Source: Berryella wangjianweii
GTDB taxonomy: Bacteria; Actinomycetota; Coriobacteriia; Coriobacteriales; Eggerthellaceae
Reading direction: 5' to 3'
DNA: 64,000 nucleotides
Assembly (NCBI GenBank): GCA_013201155.1
Contig: CP053716.1
Span: forward strand, 1,302,001 to 1,366,000
The notes below the pieces were generated by a model that saw only the letters and a program-made list of their open reading frames with translations, had not been told where the DNA came from and did no database searches. Shown piece after piece: positions 42,564-52,460 of this stretch; the stretch's first letter is position 1; each line of letters starts with the position of its first letter. The position numbers were made by a program, and so were the translations under genes.

Positions 42564-44006
42564 TCAGCGGAGGGGCCGCATGGGGCGCTCGGGGTTTTCG
42601 ATCAGGTCGAACAGCTCGCCCCTGCTGTGAATGCCCATCTTGCGATACATGTGGCTGATATGGGCCTTCACCGTGCCCTGCGACACGAACAGCTGCTGCT
42701 CGATGTCCGACACGCTGCGCCGCTCGGCGAGCAGCTCAAGCACCTCCTCTTCGCGGGGGCTCAGGCCGAAGGTGCGCGACAGGTCCGACACGCGCAGCGA
42801 TATGCGCTCTGCCGACAGGGGGCCGTGCTCGACGTTCGAGCCGTTCGTTGGCGTCATGCCCCACGTGGCCGAGAGTCCGCGCTCGGTGAAGAAGATGAAC
42901 AGGAAGGCCAGCACCACGGCAATGGCGACCCCCGTGTAGATCAGGTCGGCGTCGTGCTGCGAAAGCGTGCGCGATACGTGCGCGAAGGCCGCCCAGCCCA
43001 TCATCTCCACCAGGTAGCGGATTCCGCGCTCGATGCCGTTCAGCCACACCGCGTTCACGCCGAAGCGGTAGGTGATGTTGCTGAGCACGATCATGATGTA
43101 CATCGACAGCATGGTGTAGCCCGCGTCGTAGCACAGGGCCATGATCTGCGGATTGCTGCCAATGGCGGGCATCACGAACATGAATCCCACAATGAACAGA
43201 GGAAACGCCAGCTGGTAGATGGTATCGAAGTTGAACCAGCGCGACCCCGACAGAACCCCGAAGAACACCAGCGCCGTGACGAACAGCGCGCCCGCCACGT
43301 TCCCCACCATCAGCGGCTGGGTGGGCAGGGCTCCGAAGGCCGCTGCGAAGGTGCAGATGGCCATGAGCGCGATCGGCTTGAGGGGAACGCTGGTGAAGTT
43401 GCCTTGGCGTGTGGGCTGCGCGGCGTTGCGCTCGGACAGGCGGCGCATGCTGGCGCGCACGCAGGGCACCAGCAGCAGGGGCAGCGCGATCGAGAAGAAC
43501 ACCAGGTACGACACGGCCATTCCCATGAACAGCCATTTCAGGGCCTCACCCAGGAACAGCGCGATCGCGTGGTACAGGGCCACGCGCAGGGGGTTGAGCG
43601 AGCCGTAGAACTCGGCCCACATGAGGATGAGGGCTCCCAGCCCGCTTCCGGCCAGTATCAGCCCCGCTGCCTTGAGCGTCGCCGAGGGCAGCACGAAGCA
43701 GGCCAGCGCGATGCACGCCGATCCGCCCACCATGGCCGCCGTGGCCGCCCAGCCTGCGAGGCGGTTGCTCCACAGCGGGGTGACGCGGCGCGCGGTCAGG
43801 GCCAGCGCCAGGCAGGCAACGCCAATGGCGGCTTCGAACAGGAAGTAGTCGGCATCCTGAATAGAGGGGAAGGCGTCGTAGCGGAAGAACAGCGACAGCC
43901 AGGCTCGGTACAGGCCCACGCCGAAGAACACGAGGGGGATGACGGAAACGCGCGCGAAGACCGTTCTCCATCGCTGAACGAAGCCGGCGGTCGGTGCGTC
44001 GGTCAC
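42564..44006 (-). CDS. Membrane-anchored LuxR-family regulator
   Basis: A 480-residue protein with about twelve membrane segments and a C-terminal LuxR HTH (LSPREEEVLELLAERRSVSD, then QQLFVSQGTVKAHISHMYRK). It starts with GTG at 44006, AAGGAG six bases upstream. It is divergent from the flavoprotein at 44316 and probably controls it, the arrangement seen for flavin reductases in Eggerthellaceae. The effector is likely that enzyme's substrate, sensed in the membrane part (inference). Confidence 0.9.
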   Translation of the reverse strand: MTDAPTAGFVQRWRTVFARVSVIPLVFFGVGLYRAWLSLFFRYDAFPSIQDADYFLFEAAIGVACLALALTARRVTPLWSNRLAGWAATAAMVGGSACIALACFVLPSATLKAAGLILAGSGLGALILMWAEFYGSLNPLRVALYHAIALFLGEALKWLFMGMAVSYLVFFSIALPLLLVPCVRASMRRLSERNAAQPTRQGNFTSVPLKPIALMAICTFAAAFGALPTQPLMVGNVAGALFVTALVFFGVLSGSRWFNFDTIYQLAFPLFIVGFMFVMPAIGSNPQIMALCYDAGYTMLSMYIMIVLSNITYRFGVNAVWLNGIERGIRYLVEMMGWAAFAHVSRTLSQHDADLIYTGVAIAVVLAFLFIFFTERGLSATWGMTPTNGSNVEHGPLSAERISLRVSDLSRTFGLSPREEEVLELLAERRSVSDIEQQLFVSQGTVKAHISHMYRKMGIHSRGELFDLIENPERPMRPLR

Positions 44007-44179
44007 GGCATGCTCCTTGCGGTTGGCGGTCGGGCCGATGGGTGCGCCGCAGGCGGTTTGCGGCAGCGGGTGCGACGCGGACGCTGCGCAGCCGACCTCT
44101 GCGTCGCAGATGCAGCGGCCTGAATCCGTGCAGGGCGCCCAACGACCATCATCATAGTTAACAGTTTGCCCTCAGAGAA

Positions 44180-44210
44180 GGGGTTAGGCCCGGGGTTAGG
44201 GATTTAACCC
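44180..44210. promoter_or_regulatory. Repeated GGGGTTAGG boxes in the LuxR/flavoprotein divergent region
   Basis: GGGGTTAGG occurs at 44180-44188 and 44192-44200 (12-bp period), and TAACCC at 44205-44210 makes a dyad with the second copy. The 309-bp region holds no gene. This is a likely binding site for the neighbouring LuxR protein. Confidence 0.45.
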
Positions 44211-44315
44211 TGGTGCGATGTTGCGATTCGGCGCCGCCGGCGTGATGGTTGGCCTGTTGGCAAGGGGGCCTGCGTGCAAAGGGGCGCGCAGGCGAACGAC
44301 CGAAGGAGGGTCATC

Positions 44316-46142
44316 ATGAGCAAGGTATCGCGCAGGCAGTTCCTGGTTGGCGGCGGCGTGGCGGCGTTGGGCGGTGCGGCGCTGCTGTCGGGGTGCGCTC
44401 CCAGAACCGACGGCAAGAAGGGCGGCAAGGGCGGCAAGGGCGGTGCGGGCGCAATGGGCGTTGCGGTGAAGGACGCCTTGGGCAAGCACGGCCACTTCAG
44501 GGTGGAGGTGTCGATGGCCGAGGGAAAGATCGACCGCATCACCCCGCTTGATTCGCGCGAGACGCCGGGCATGGGCGATGTGGCCATGGAGCGCCTGTCG
44601 AAGCTGATCGTCGATAACCAGACGCTGAACGTGGATGCCGTGGCGGGCGCATCGCTGACCAGCATGGCCTTCTTGGGCGCGGTGGGCGATGCCCTGGACG
44701 AGCTGGGAGAGAAGTCGGCTGAGTGGAAGAAGCGCGACAAGGCCACGTATGCGGGCATGGCCGAGCCCCCTGCCGAGGCTGACGTGGTGGTGATCGGCTC
44801 GGGCGGCGCCGGATTCGCCGCGGCGATCACGGCGGCGAACGCCGGGGCGCGCGTGGTGCTGATGGAGAAGCTGGGCGTGCTGGGCGGCGACACGGCGCTG
44901 TCGGGCGGCGAGATGGCCGTGCCGGGCAACTGGATCCAGAAGCACGAGGGCATCGAGGACAGCCCCGAGGCCCTGGCCGAGGACATGCTGAAGGGCGGCG
45001 ACCACGTGGGCGACCCCGACCTGGTGCGCATTGTGGCCGAGGGCGCGCTGGAAAGCTCGCAGTGGCTGACCTTCGAGGGCGGCGTGGCCTGGAAGCACGA
45101 CCTGATGCAGTTCGGCGGTCATACCACCAAGCGCTCGCTGATTCCCCTCACGCATTCGGGGTCGGAAATGACCACGAAGCTCACCAGGCGCGCGCGGGAC
45201 ATAAGCGCCATCACGCTGCTGGACTGCACGCGCGCTCTGGACCTGGTGAGGGCAGGCGATGCGATCAGCGGGGTGAAGGTGCAGAACACCCAGACCGGCG
45301 CCGAGTTCACCATCGCCTGCAAGGCCGTGGTTCTGGCCACGGGAGGCTTCGGCTCGAACGTGGAGATGCGCGTGAAGTACAACCCGGCCATGGACGAGAA
45401 GATTCTGTCCACCGACAGCGTGGGCGTTACCGGCGACGGCATCGTGATGGCCGAGGGCGCAGGCGCCGAGCTGGTTGACATGCAGTACATCCAAACCTAC
45501 CCGGTGTGCGACCCCTCGTCGGGTGCCCTGCTGTACGTGGGCGACGTGCGCCTTCAGTACCAGGCCATCATGGTGAACAAGGGCGGCATGCGCTTCGTGG
45601 AGGAGCTGGAGCGTCGCGACGTCATCTCCAACGCGATCACCCAGCAGGAGGGCGGCACGGGCTATCTGCTGTTCTGCCAGAAGGGCGCCGACGCCACCGG
45701 GTTGCTGGAAACCCATGCTGACGAGTACGACAACCTGGAGTCGCGCAAGGTGATCGTGAAGGCCGACACGCTGGACGAGGTGGCCGCCGCCCACGGCGTG
45801 GACCCCGCCGCGCTGAAGAAGACGGTGGATGCCTGGAACGCGCACTGCAAGGACGGCAAGGACCCCGAGTTCAGCTATCGCGGCAAGATGAATCCCCTCG
45901 AAGAGGGTCCGTACTACCTGATGGCCTGCAAGCCTGCGGTGCACTACACCATGGGCGGCGTGCGTATCGACAGCGAGGCTCGCGCGCTGTCCGCCTCGGG
46001 CGAGGCCATCCCCGGCCTGTTCGCCGCTGGCGAGGTAACGGGTCAGATCATGGGAACGAACCGCCTGGGCTCGTGCTCGATGACCGACATCTACACCTTC
46101 GGACGCATCGCGGGAGCGAGCGCCGCGCGTCACGCTCGGTAG
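44316..46142 (+). CDS. Tat-exported FMN-binding/FAD-dependent fumarate-reductase-like flavoprotein
   Basis: A 608-residue enzyme. The Tat signal (SRRQFLVGG) leads to a lipobox-like LLSGC. An FMN-binding domain follows (about residues 45-125) with DAVAGASLTS, matching the ApbE flavinylation motif with Ser as acceptor. The FAD domain starts VVVIGSGGAGFAAAITAANA, and the capping/active-site region ends in HYTMGGVRID and TGQIMGTNRLGS. This is the family of secreted flavin reductases (fumarate, urocanate, cinnamates and others) used for anaerobic respiration. No heme domain. Substrate not predictable. CGAAGGAGGG precedes the ATG. Confidence 0.9.
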   Translation: MSKVSRRQFLVGGGVAALGGAALLSGCAPRTDGKKGGKGGKGGAGAMGVAVKDALGKHGHFRVEVSMAEGKIDRITPLDSRETPGMGDVAMERLSKLIVDNQTLNVDAVAGASLTSMAFLGAVGDALDELGEKSAEWKKRDKATYAGMAEPPAEADVVVIGSGGAGFAAAITAANAGARVVLMEKLGVLGGDTALSGGEMAVPGNWIQKHEGIEDSPEALAEDMLKGGDHVGDPDLVRIVAEGALESSQWLTFEGGVAWKHDLMQFGGHTTKRSLIPLTHSGSEMTTKLTRRARDISAITLLDCTRALDLVRAGDAISGVKVQNTQTGAEFTIACKAVVLATGGFGSNVEMRVKYNPAMDEKILSTDSVGVTGDGIVMAEGAGAELVDMQYIQTYPVCDPSSGALLYVGDVRLQYQAIMVNKGGMRFVEELERRDVISNAITQQEGGTGYLLFCQKGADATGLLETHADEYDNLESRKVIVKADTLDEVAAAHGVDPAALKKTVDAWNAHCKDGKDPEFSYRGKMNPLEEGPYYLMACKPAVHYTMGGVRIDSEARALSASGEAIPGLFAAGEVTGQIMGTNRLGSCSMTDIYTFGRIAGASAARHAR

Positions 46143-46191
46143 GAACGCACATCGGCGGGCCGTCCCCTTCCGCCCGTGTGTCGTCCTTCCT

Positions 46192-46217
46192 CGCGAGGCC
46201 CCTTCGGGGGCCTCGCG
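46192..46217. terminator. Hairpin between convergent flavoprotein and LuxR genes
   Basis: CGCGAGGCCCC, loop TTCG, GGGGCCTCGCG: 11 perfect base pairs, no T-run on either strand. Confidence 0.6.
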
Positions 46218-46311
46218 GCGTTGGGCCGCCGGGAGCCGGCAGCCGTCACGACGTTCGGCGGCGCTGCGGGATGATGCACGGCGAGGCGAGGGCCGGCGCC
46301 GTTGAGGGAGG

Positions 46312-48234
46312 CTATCGCTGCTGACCCAGAAGATCCAGCAGGTCCTGGCGGCGATGGATGCCGAGCTTGGCGTAGATGCGCTTCGAGTGGGTCTTCACCG
46401 TGTTCTCGGATACGAACAGCATCTGGGCGATGCGCGCTACCGTGTGGCCGCGCGCGACCAGCTCGGTAACCTCCGTTTCGCGGGAGGTCAGGCGATAGCG
46501 TGCCGCCAGGGCCTGCACCTGCAGGGTTATTCGCTCAGGGGCAGCCTCCTCGGCATCGGCCGCCTTCGCGTCGGCCCCTTCCCGAGCGACCCTGGAGGGC
46601 GCATCCGTTTTGACCACGCGGGGTTGATCCGGGGTAAGGGGATGCGCGGAAGGGTTCGTCGCGCCGGCTTTCGCTGCGGCGTCGAGCGGGCTTTCGCCGG
46701 GAGCCGCATGCCGGTCGGCGGCGAGGTTGCCGGCAAGGTCGGTGGGGAGGCTGCCGCCGAGGCTGTCGGCAATGCCGCCGGAGGGTTCTTCGACGGGGCC
46801 GGCGGAAGAGCCGCCGGTGACGCCGCCTCTCGATGCGCGGGCGTCCGCAGCGCCCGCTGTCCGCACGCCCTTCGCATCTTGCATGCGCGCGACCGTCGGG
46901 CCCGCGCCCGCTGCATCCAGGCATGCGAGGCTTGCGGACGAGCTTGCCGCAGCTGCAGTCGCAGCCGGGCGTTTCGCCCGCGACCTCAGGGCCACCAGCT
47001 CCACCCGACTGCCTGCGTAGTCGCCGTCGTTCCCGCCGTTGCGCCGTTGCCCCGGCATCAGGCCGTCGCGCTCAAGGAAGTACATGAAGGCCAGCAGGTA
47101 CACGCCGAACAGGGCAATCGCCTCGGCGGGCGCGATTCCCGCGGCGCCTGTCTGCTGAGCCAGCATGCCGCCCGCGAAGCCCAGCTCGTGCAGGGCGTAC
47201 ACGATGCCGCCGTACACGGCGTAGATGAAGATCGGATTGATGCCCTGATCGCGCGAGATCTGCGCGCTCTGCATCATCATCAGCATTACCACTGCGCTGA
47301 ACAGGGCGTACAACAATGCTGCCAACATCAGCTGATACGAGGGGCCCAGCACGGCCAGCAAGGCGAAGGCGGTGATCACCAGCGGGAAGGCCAGGTGGTA
47401 GAAGCGCGAGAAGCTCAGGCGCACGCCCGTGACCTGCCATGCCGCCATCAGAAGGCCGGCAGTGGTGAGCGAGCCCACCATCGACAGCACGTTCACCACT
47501 GGCCCGATGGACGGGTCGTCGATCGCCAGCGCGCGCATCAGGCCCGCACACAGGCCGATCGCCCCCATGCACAGGGCGCTGCGCCAGTTCATGGTGACCG
47601 CGCGGCGGTACAGCTGCGGGTGGTGTCGGGGCACGTCCTGGAAGATCGCCTGGTCGCGGTCGATCGTGCGGCTGGTCAGCGCCACAGCCAGCCCGAATAG
47701 CGGAAGGAACACGAAGGGCACCAGGAAGGCCGTCAGCGACTGGGGTATCAGGTACAGCGACAGGTACAGCGGGGCTGCGTACAGGGTTCCCACGATCAGG
47801 GTGCGGTTGGCTTCGTCGGCGTCCTGGCTGGCGAACAGGCGCTGCCACAGCATGTAGAAGCCGGCCGACCCCAGCCCCAGGGCGGCGCCGCCCGCCACCG
47901 ACAGGGGCAGCTGCAAGCGGGGCAGGTACATGCCCGCGATGATCAGGCACCACCCTAGCAGGTAGGGAGCCGACGCCAGCCCCACGATGAAACGGTTCGT
48001 GGGTCCCGGCATGAAGTACGCGCCCACGCCGCTTGCGGCGTAGCACATCAGGAACACGCCCGAGTACGCCAGCGAGAACCAGAGCAGCATCGAGGGCGTC
48101 TGCAGGCTGAGCGGGATGAAGGGAAACACCCCGCCCCACACGCTTGCGGCATTGATCGCAAGGAACAGCGCGTATCCCAGGATGGCCACCGAGGGCCTGA
48201 GCACGGAGGCATATGCGCGCATGTGGCCCCCCAT
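46312..48234 (-). CDS. Membrane-anchored LuxR-family regulator with long disordered linker
   Basis: A 640-residue protein: about twelve membrane segments up to residue 395, then about 175 residues of Ala/Gly/Ser-rich linker, then a LuxR HTH (LTSRETEVTELVARGHTVAR, then QMLFVSENTVKTHSKRIYAK). The related regulators in this window lack such a linker. ATG 48234 or 48222 may be the start. It is divergent from the DmsABC-type operon and probably controls it. Confidence 0.88.
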   Translation of the reverse strand: MGGHMRAYASVLRPSVAILGYALFLAINAASVWGGVFPFIPLSLQTPSMLLWFSLAYSGVFLMCYAASGVGAYFMPGPTNRFIVGLASAPYLLGWCLIIAGMYLPRLQLPLSVAGGAALGLGSAGFYMLWQRLFASQDADEANRTLIVGTLYAAPLYLSLYLIPQSLTAFLVPFVFLPLFGLAVALTSRTIDRDQAIFQDVPRHHPQLYRRAVTMNWRSALCMGAIGLCAGLMRALAIDDPSIGPVVNVLSMVGSLTTAGLLMAAWQVTGVRLSFSRFYHLAFPLVITAFALLAVLGPSYQLMLAALLYALFSAVVMLMMMQSAQISRDQGINPIFIYAVYGGIVYALHELGFAGGMLAQQTGAAGIAPAEAIALFGVYLLAFMYFLERDGLMPGQRRNGGNDGDYAGSRVELVALRSRAKRPAATAAAASSSASLACLDAAGAGPTVARMQDAKGVRTAGAADARASRGGVTGGSSAGPVEEPSGGIADSLGGSLPTDLAGNLAADRHAAPGESPLDAAAKAGATNPSAHPLTPDQPRVVKTDAPSRVAREGADAKAADAEEAAPERITLQVQALAARYRLTSRETEVTELVARGHTVARIAQMLFVSENTVKTHSKRIYAKLGIHRRQDLLDLLGQQR

Positions 48235-48446
48235 TCCCCGTGCGGCGCAGAGCAGTCGTTGTCTGAGGCCATGCTATCACACGCAGGATGGTAGCCGTCG
48301 GGTAGAACACCGCTTTGACGTGCGCTTTTGCAAAGTCACCCGTAAGGTGTGACAACGATTTGGCGTGCATTGCCTATAGTGGGGACACGCCCGTCCCGCG
48401 AGACGAGACGCGGGTGCGGGCGGTCATACGCGAGAGAGGGGAGCAC

Positions 48447-50855
48447 ATGGAAGAGTCCATGGGTGTCAGCCGGCGCGGCTTCGTGAAGGGTGCGGGGGCC
48501 CTGGGCGCGCTGGCGGCGGTGGGGACCACGGCCGCCGCATCGCCTGCGCTGTTCGGCGCCGGATCAAGCGCTTCGGCGCTTCCTGAAGAGAAGGTGACGT
48601 GGGCGCACTGCGCCATCAACTGCCCAGGGCGCTGCAGCCTGAGGTTTCATGTGGTGGACGACGAGGTGACCTGGGTGGAGACGTACACCGACCCCACCGC
48701 GCCCTTCGACGACCCCCAGCCGCGCGCCTGCCTGCGCGGCCGCAGCTACCGACGCTGGCTGGCCAGCCCCGACCGTCTCAGCTACCCCATGAAGCGGGTG
48801 GGGAAGCGCGGCGAGGGCAAATTCGAGCGCATCAGCTGGGATGAGGCGATCGACCTGGCTTCCGGCAAGCTGAAGGAGGTCATCGAGAAGTACGGCAACG
48901 AGGCCGTGTACATTCCCTACGCAACGGGCGTGTCGGCCACGACGGCGCGGCCCTTCAACCGCCTGATGAGCCTGCTGGGAGGCTATCTGGGCTTCTACAA
49001 CAGCTATTCCACGGCGCAGATCAGCACCATCACGCCCTACATGTACGGCCCGAAGGGCAACACCGGCAGCTCGCTGGCGGCGGCCGAGAAGTCGGAGCTG
49101 ATCTTGATGTTCGGCTCCAGCCCCACCGAGACGCGTCAGGGCGGTCTGACCACGCACTACGATTGGGTGAGCCTGCGCGAGAAGACCAAGGCGAAGATCT
49201 ACATGATCGACTACCGCCTGAACGACTCGATCACCAACCACTCGACGCAGTGGGTGCCGATCAACCCCGGCACCGACGCCGCGCTGGTGGCGGGCATCGC
49301 GCATTATCTGATCAAGCACGACCTGATCGACCTGGACTTCCTGCACACGTACTGCGTGGGCTTCGACGAGCAGACCATGCCCGAAGAGTACCGGGGCAAG
49401 AACCTGTCGTACCGCGCCTATGTGATGGGCGAGGGGTACGACAAGGTTGAGAAGACCCCGCAATGGGCCGCGAAGATCACGGGCATCTCCGCCCAGCAGA
49501 TCGAGGCCCTGGCTCAGGAGGTGGGCACGGCCAAGCCGCTGTACGTGGTGCAGGGCTGGGGCTCGCAGCGGCGCAGCAACGGCGAGTGGGCCGCGTGGTC
49601 GGTCATGGCGCTTCCCTGCCTGGTGGGACAGGTGGGCCTGGAGGGCACCAACAACGGCACCCGCGAGGACCGCACCAGCCCCAAGAGCGTCAGCATGCCT
49701 GTTGGCAAGAACCCGGTGGGGGCGAAGATCCCCTGCTTCATGTTTACCGACGCGATCGACCATGCCGAGAGGATGACCGCGAAGAACGCCGGCGTGCGCG
49801 GCACGGACAAGCTGAACGTGGGCATCAAGTACATGATCAACTACGCCGGCAACTGCCTCACCAATCAGCACAGCCAGATCAACCTGGCCCACGACATTCT
49901 GGCCGACGAGAGCAAGTGCGAGTTCATCCTGGGAATCGACACGGTGCTGTGCGACTCGCTGAAGTACGCCGACGTGATCCTGCCCGACCTGTTCCGCTTC
50001 GAGCAGACCTCGCAGATCTCCACCGGCTCGGACGTGGCCTATATGATCACGGGCACGGCCTGCACGCCGCCGAAGTTCGAGCGCAAGACGGCCTACGAGA
50101 TGGCCTCGATGATCGCCGAGCGCTTCGGCGTGCGCGAGAAGTTCACCGAGGGCAAAACCGAGGACGAGTGGATCGAGGAGCTGTACGAGCAGGCGCGTCA
50201 GCAAGATTCTAAGCTTCCTACCTGGGAAGAAGCTAAGAAGATGGGCGTGTACACCCAGAAGCACGCGCCGGTGGTGTCGATGCGCAAGTTCCGCGAAGAC
50301 CCGGAGGCCAACGCTCTGGGCACCCCTTCGGGCAAGATCGAGATCTTCTCGGCCAAGCTGCTGTCCGATACCGCAGACTGGGAGTTCGGCAAGGACGACA
50401 CGCTGCCCGGCATGAGCACCCTGCTGCCGATCCCCGCGTACTTCCCCGAGTGGTACGGCATCGAGACCACCACCGACGAGCATCCGCTGCTGCTGTCGGG
50501 CTTCCACTACCGCGGGCGCCTGCATTCGTCGTGGGGCAGCATTCCCCAGATGAAGGAAGTGAACCCGCAGGAGGCGTGGATCAACCCGGCCGATGCCGAG
50601 CCGCGCGGCATCCGTGGCGGCGACACCGTGCGCGTGCGCAACGAGTTCGGCCAGATCGAGCTGCTGGCCAAGGTGACCGGGCGCGTGGTCCCCGGCGTGG
50701 TGGCGGTGTCGCAGGGTGCCTGGCACGACGCCGACATGTACGGTGATCGCGTGGACAGGGGCGGGTGCATCAACACCCTCACCACGCAGCGGCCGTCCCC
50801 ATTGGCGCACGGAAACCCCCAGCATACGAACATCTGCCAAGTCGAGCGCGTGTAG
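48447..50855 (+). CDS. Tat-exported DmsA-like molybdopterin oxidoreductase
   Basis: An 802-residue catalytic subunit. The start at 48447 has GAGAGGGGAG upstream. The Tat signal is SRRGFVKGAG. The [4Fe-4S] motif (HCAINCPGRC with ACLRGRS) and the bis-MGD domains place it in the DMSO reductase/DmsA branch. NSYSTAQIST may contain the Mo ligand. FeS and anchor genes follow. The region to the divergent LuxR start (48235-48446) has a TATAGT -10 at 48375-48380 but no clear -35. Substrate unknown. Confidence 0.9.
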   Translation: MEESMGVSRRGFVKGAGALGALAAVGTTAAASPALFGAGSSASALPEEKVTWAHCAINCPGRCSLRFHVVDDEVTWVETYTDPTAPFDDPQPRACLRGRSYRRWLASPDRLSYPMKRVGKRGEGKFERISWDEAIDLASGKLKEVIEKYGNEAVYIPYATGVSATTARPFNRLMSLLGGYLGFYNSYSTAQISTITPYMYGPKGNTGSSLAAAEKSELILMFGSSPTETRQGGLTTHYDWVSLREKTKAKIYMIDYRLNDSITNHSTQWVPINPGTDAALVAGIAHYLIKHDLIDLDFLHTYCVGFDEQTMPEEYRGKNLSYRAYVMGEGYDKVEKTPQWAAKITGISAQQIEALAQEVGTAKPLYVVQGWGSQRRSNGEWAAWSVMALPCLVGQVGLEGTNNGTREDRTSPKSVSMPVGKNPVGAKIPCFMFTDAIDHAERMTAKNAGVRGTDKLNVGIKYMINYAGNCLTNQHSQINLAHDILADESKCEFILGIDTVLCDSLKYADVILPDLFRFEQTSQISTGSDVAYMITGTACTPPKFERKTAYEMASMIAERFGVREKFTEGKTEDEWIEELYEQARQQDSKLPTWEEAKKMGVYTQKHAPVVSMRKFREDPEANALGTPSGKIEIFSAKLLSDTADWEFGKDDTLPGMSTLLPIPAYFPEWYGIETTTDEHPLLLSGFHYRGRLHSSWGSIPQMKEVNPQEAWINPADAEPRGIRGGDTVRVRNEFGQIELLAKVTGRVVPGVVAVSQGAWHDADMYGDRVDRGGCINTLTTQRPSPLAHGNPQHTNICQVERV

Positions 50856-50872
50856 CGGGAAAGGAGAGCATG

Positions 50873-51493
50873 ATGACGCAATACGGCTTCTATTTCGACG
50901 GCACGCGCTGCACGGGCTGCAAGACGTGCGAGATGGCCTGCAAGGACTACAAGGACCTGCCGATGGGCTTCGCCTTTCGCAAGGTGTACGAGGTGGAGTA
51001 CGGCGCTACCACCCGCGATGCCGAGGGCATTGTCAGCACCACCTGCGCGAACTACTCGCTGTCGCTGTCGTGCAACCACTGCGACCAGCCCGCCTGCGTG
51101 GAGGTGTGTCCCACGGGCGCCATGCACAAGGATCCCGACACGGGCTTGGTGACGGTAAGCCAGCAGCGCTGCGTGGGGTGCGGGTACTGTCACATGGCCT
51201 GCCCGTACAACGTGCCGAAGGTCGATCGCGGCCGTGGGTTCTCCACGAAGTGCGACGGCTGCGCCGAGCGCCTGACCCAAGGCGATCTGCCGGTGTGCGT
51301 GGGCGCCTGCCCGGCTCGCGCTCTCAGCTTCGGCCCGGTGGATCAGATGCAGAAGATGGGCGCCCGCGCCTCGGTGTCGCCTCTGCCCGTCGATTCGCTG
51401 ACGGCCCCCAATCTGTACGTGCATGCAAGCGACGACTTCCTGCCTGCGGAGCATCCCGAGGGCAAGGTTGCGAACCCCCTGGAGGTGAAGTAG
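50873..51493 (+). CDS. dmsB: DmsB-like four-cluster ferredoxin subunit
   Basis: A 206-residue subunit with CTGCKTCEMACK, CNHCDQPACVEVCP, CVGCGYCHMACP, and CDGC...CVGACP. The start is ATG 50873, with AAGGAG six bases upstream (50870 is also ATG). Ends one codon before the anchor gene. Symbol given for family position, not for proven DMSO activity. Confidence 0.92.
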   Translation: MTQYGFYFDGTRCTGCKTCEMACKDYKDLPMGFAFRKVYEVEYGATTRDAEGIVSTTCANYSLSLSCNHCDQPACVEVCPTGAMHKDPDTGLVTVSQQRCVGCGYCHMACPYNVPKVDRGRGFSTKCDGCAERLTQGDLPVCVGACPARALSFGPVDQMQKMGARASVSPLPVDSLTAPNLYVHASDDFLPAEHPEGKVANPLEVK

Positions 51494-52360
51494 ATGGAAG
51501 CGGCCTTTGCAGAACTTCCCTTGGCCCTGTTCACCACACTGGCCCCGTTGGGCGCCGGCGCTCTGCTGGCGATGGCCCTGGTGGGACTGGTGGCTCCGAG
51601 CGCCCTTGCCGGCGAGGGGGCCTCGCGCGCCCTGGGCGTTCGCGGCCTCGTGGCCCTGGCGGTGGCGGCCGTGGGCTTCGCGGCGTCGTTGTTTCACCTG
51701 GCGACTCCCGCCCACGCGCCTTACGTGCTGGCAAACGTGGGCAGCTCTCCGCTGTCCAACGAGATTGCGGCCGGTGTGGCGTTTCTGGTGGTCGGCGCGG
51801 TGTTCTGCGCGCTGCTGCTGTTCGGCAGGCCGCAGGTCGCAGCCCTGACCGCGGCCTGCGTGGTGATGGTTGCGGTGGCCCTGGCGTTCGGCTGGTTCGC
51901 AGGCCAGGCGTATGTGATGCGCACGATCGCCTCGTGGAACACGGTGTTGGTGCCGGTGCAGGTGGTGGGCTTCATGCTGCTTGAGGGCGCGATTCTGGCC
52001 CAGGTTCTGCTGCGGGGCGGGGCACTGGACGTGGCTGCGGGCGATGCGCGTGCGCGCCGTGCGCTCGCCTGCCTGGTCGTGGTGGGCGCCGTGGTGGGCG
52101 CGCTCGCCTTCGCTGCTCAGGTGATGGCGGTGCAAGGCATGGTCACCCCGCTGGTCAGCGGTGCGCAGCTTCTGGCCGAGGTCGGCGTTTTCCTGTGGCT
52201 TTCCGTGGTGCTGTTGCTGGCTGCGGGCGGATTGGCGGCCGTCACGGCGCTGAAGGGCCTGGGACAGGTTCCCGCCGGACTCGCGCTGGCGCTGGCGGTA
52301 GCGGGCGTGTTCATCGCGCGGCTGGTGTTCTATGCTACGCAGGTGTCGGCAGGCCTGTAG
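51494..52360 (+). CDS. dmsC: DmsC-like membrane anchor
   Basis: A 288-residue protein with eight predicted membrane helices, starting ELPLALFTTLAPLGAGALLA as DmsC proteins do. HLATPAHAPYVLANVGSSPL and NEIAAGVAFL are typical of the family. It starts directly at the dmsB stop. It anchors the complex and takes electrons from menaquinol. Confidence 0.9.
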   Translation: MEAAFAELPLALFTTLAPLGAGALLAMALVGLVAPSALAGEGASRALGVRGLVALAVAAVGFAASLFHLATPAHAPYVLANVGSSPLSNEIAAGVAFLVVGAVFCALLLFGRPQVAALTAACVVMVAVALAFGWFAGQAYVMRTIASWNTVLVPVQVVGFMLLEGAILAQVLLRGGALDVAAGDARARRALACLVVVGAVVGALAFAAQVMAVQGMVTPLVSGAQLLAEVGVFLWLSVVLLLAAGGLAAVTALKGLGQVPAGLALALAVAGVFIARLVFYATQVSAGL

Positions 52361-52460
52361 GGTTGCCGTGTGAACGTGACCGGCGGGCTGCGGACCCGTT
52401 GCGAATCGATGGTGCGAACCCGAGCCGAGCGCGCGGGTTCGCGGAGCGGAAGGGGGCACG

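Noticed and set aside
48564-50840. 758-codon minus-strand frame opposite the DmsA-like gene
   Set aside because: Same shadow composition, no motif, and the plus-strand frame is clearly a Mo-enzyme.
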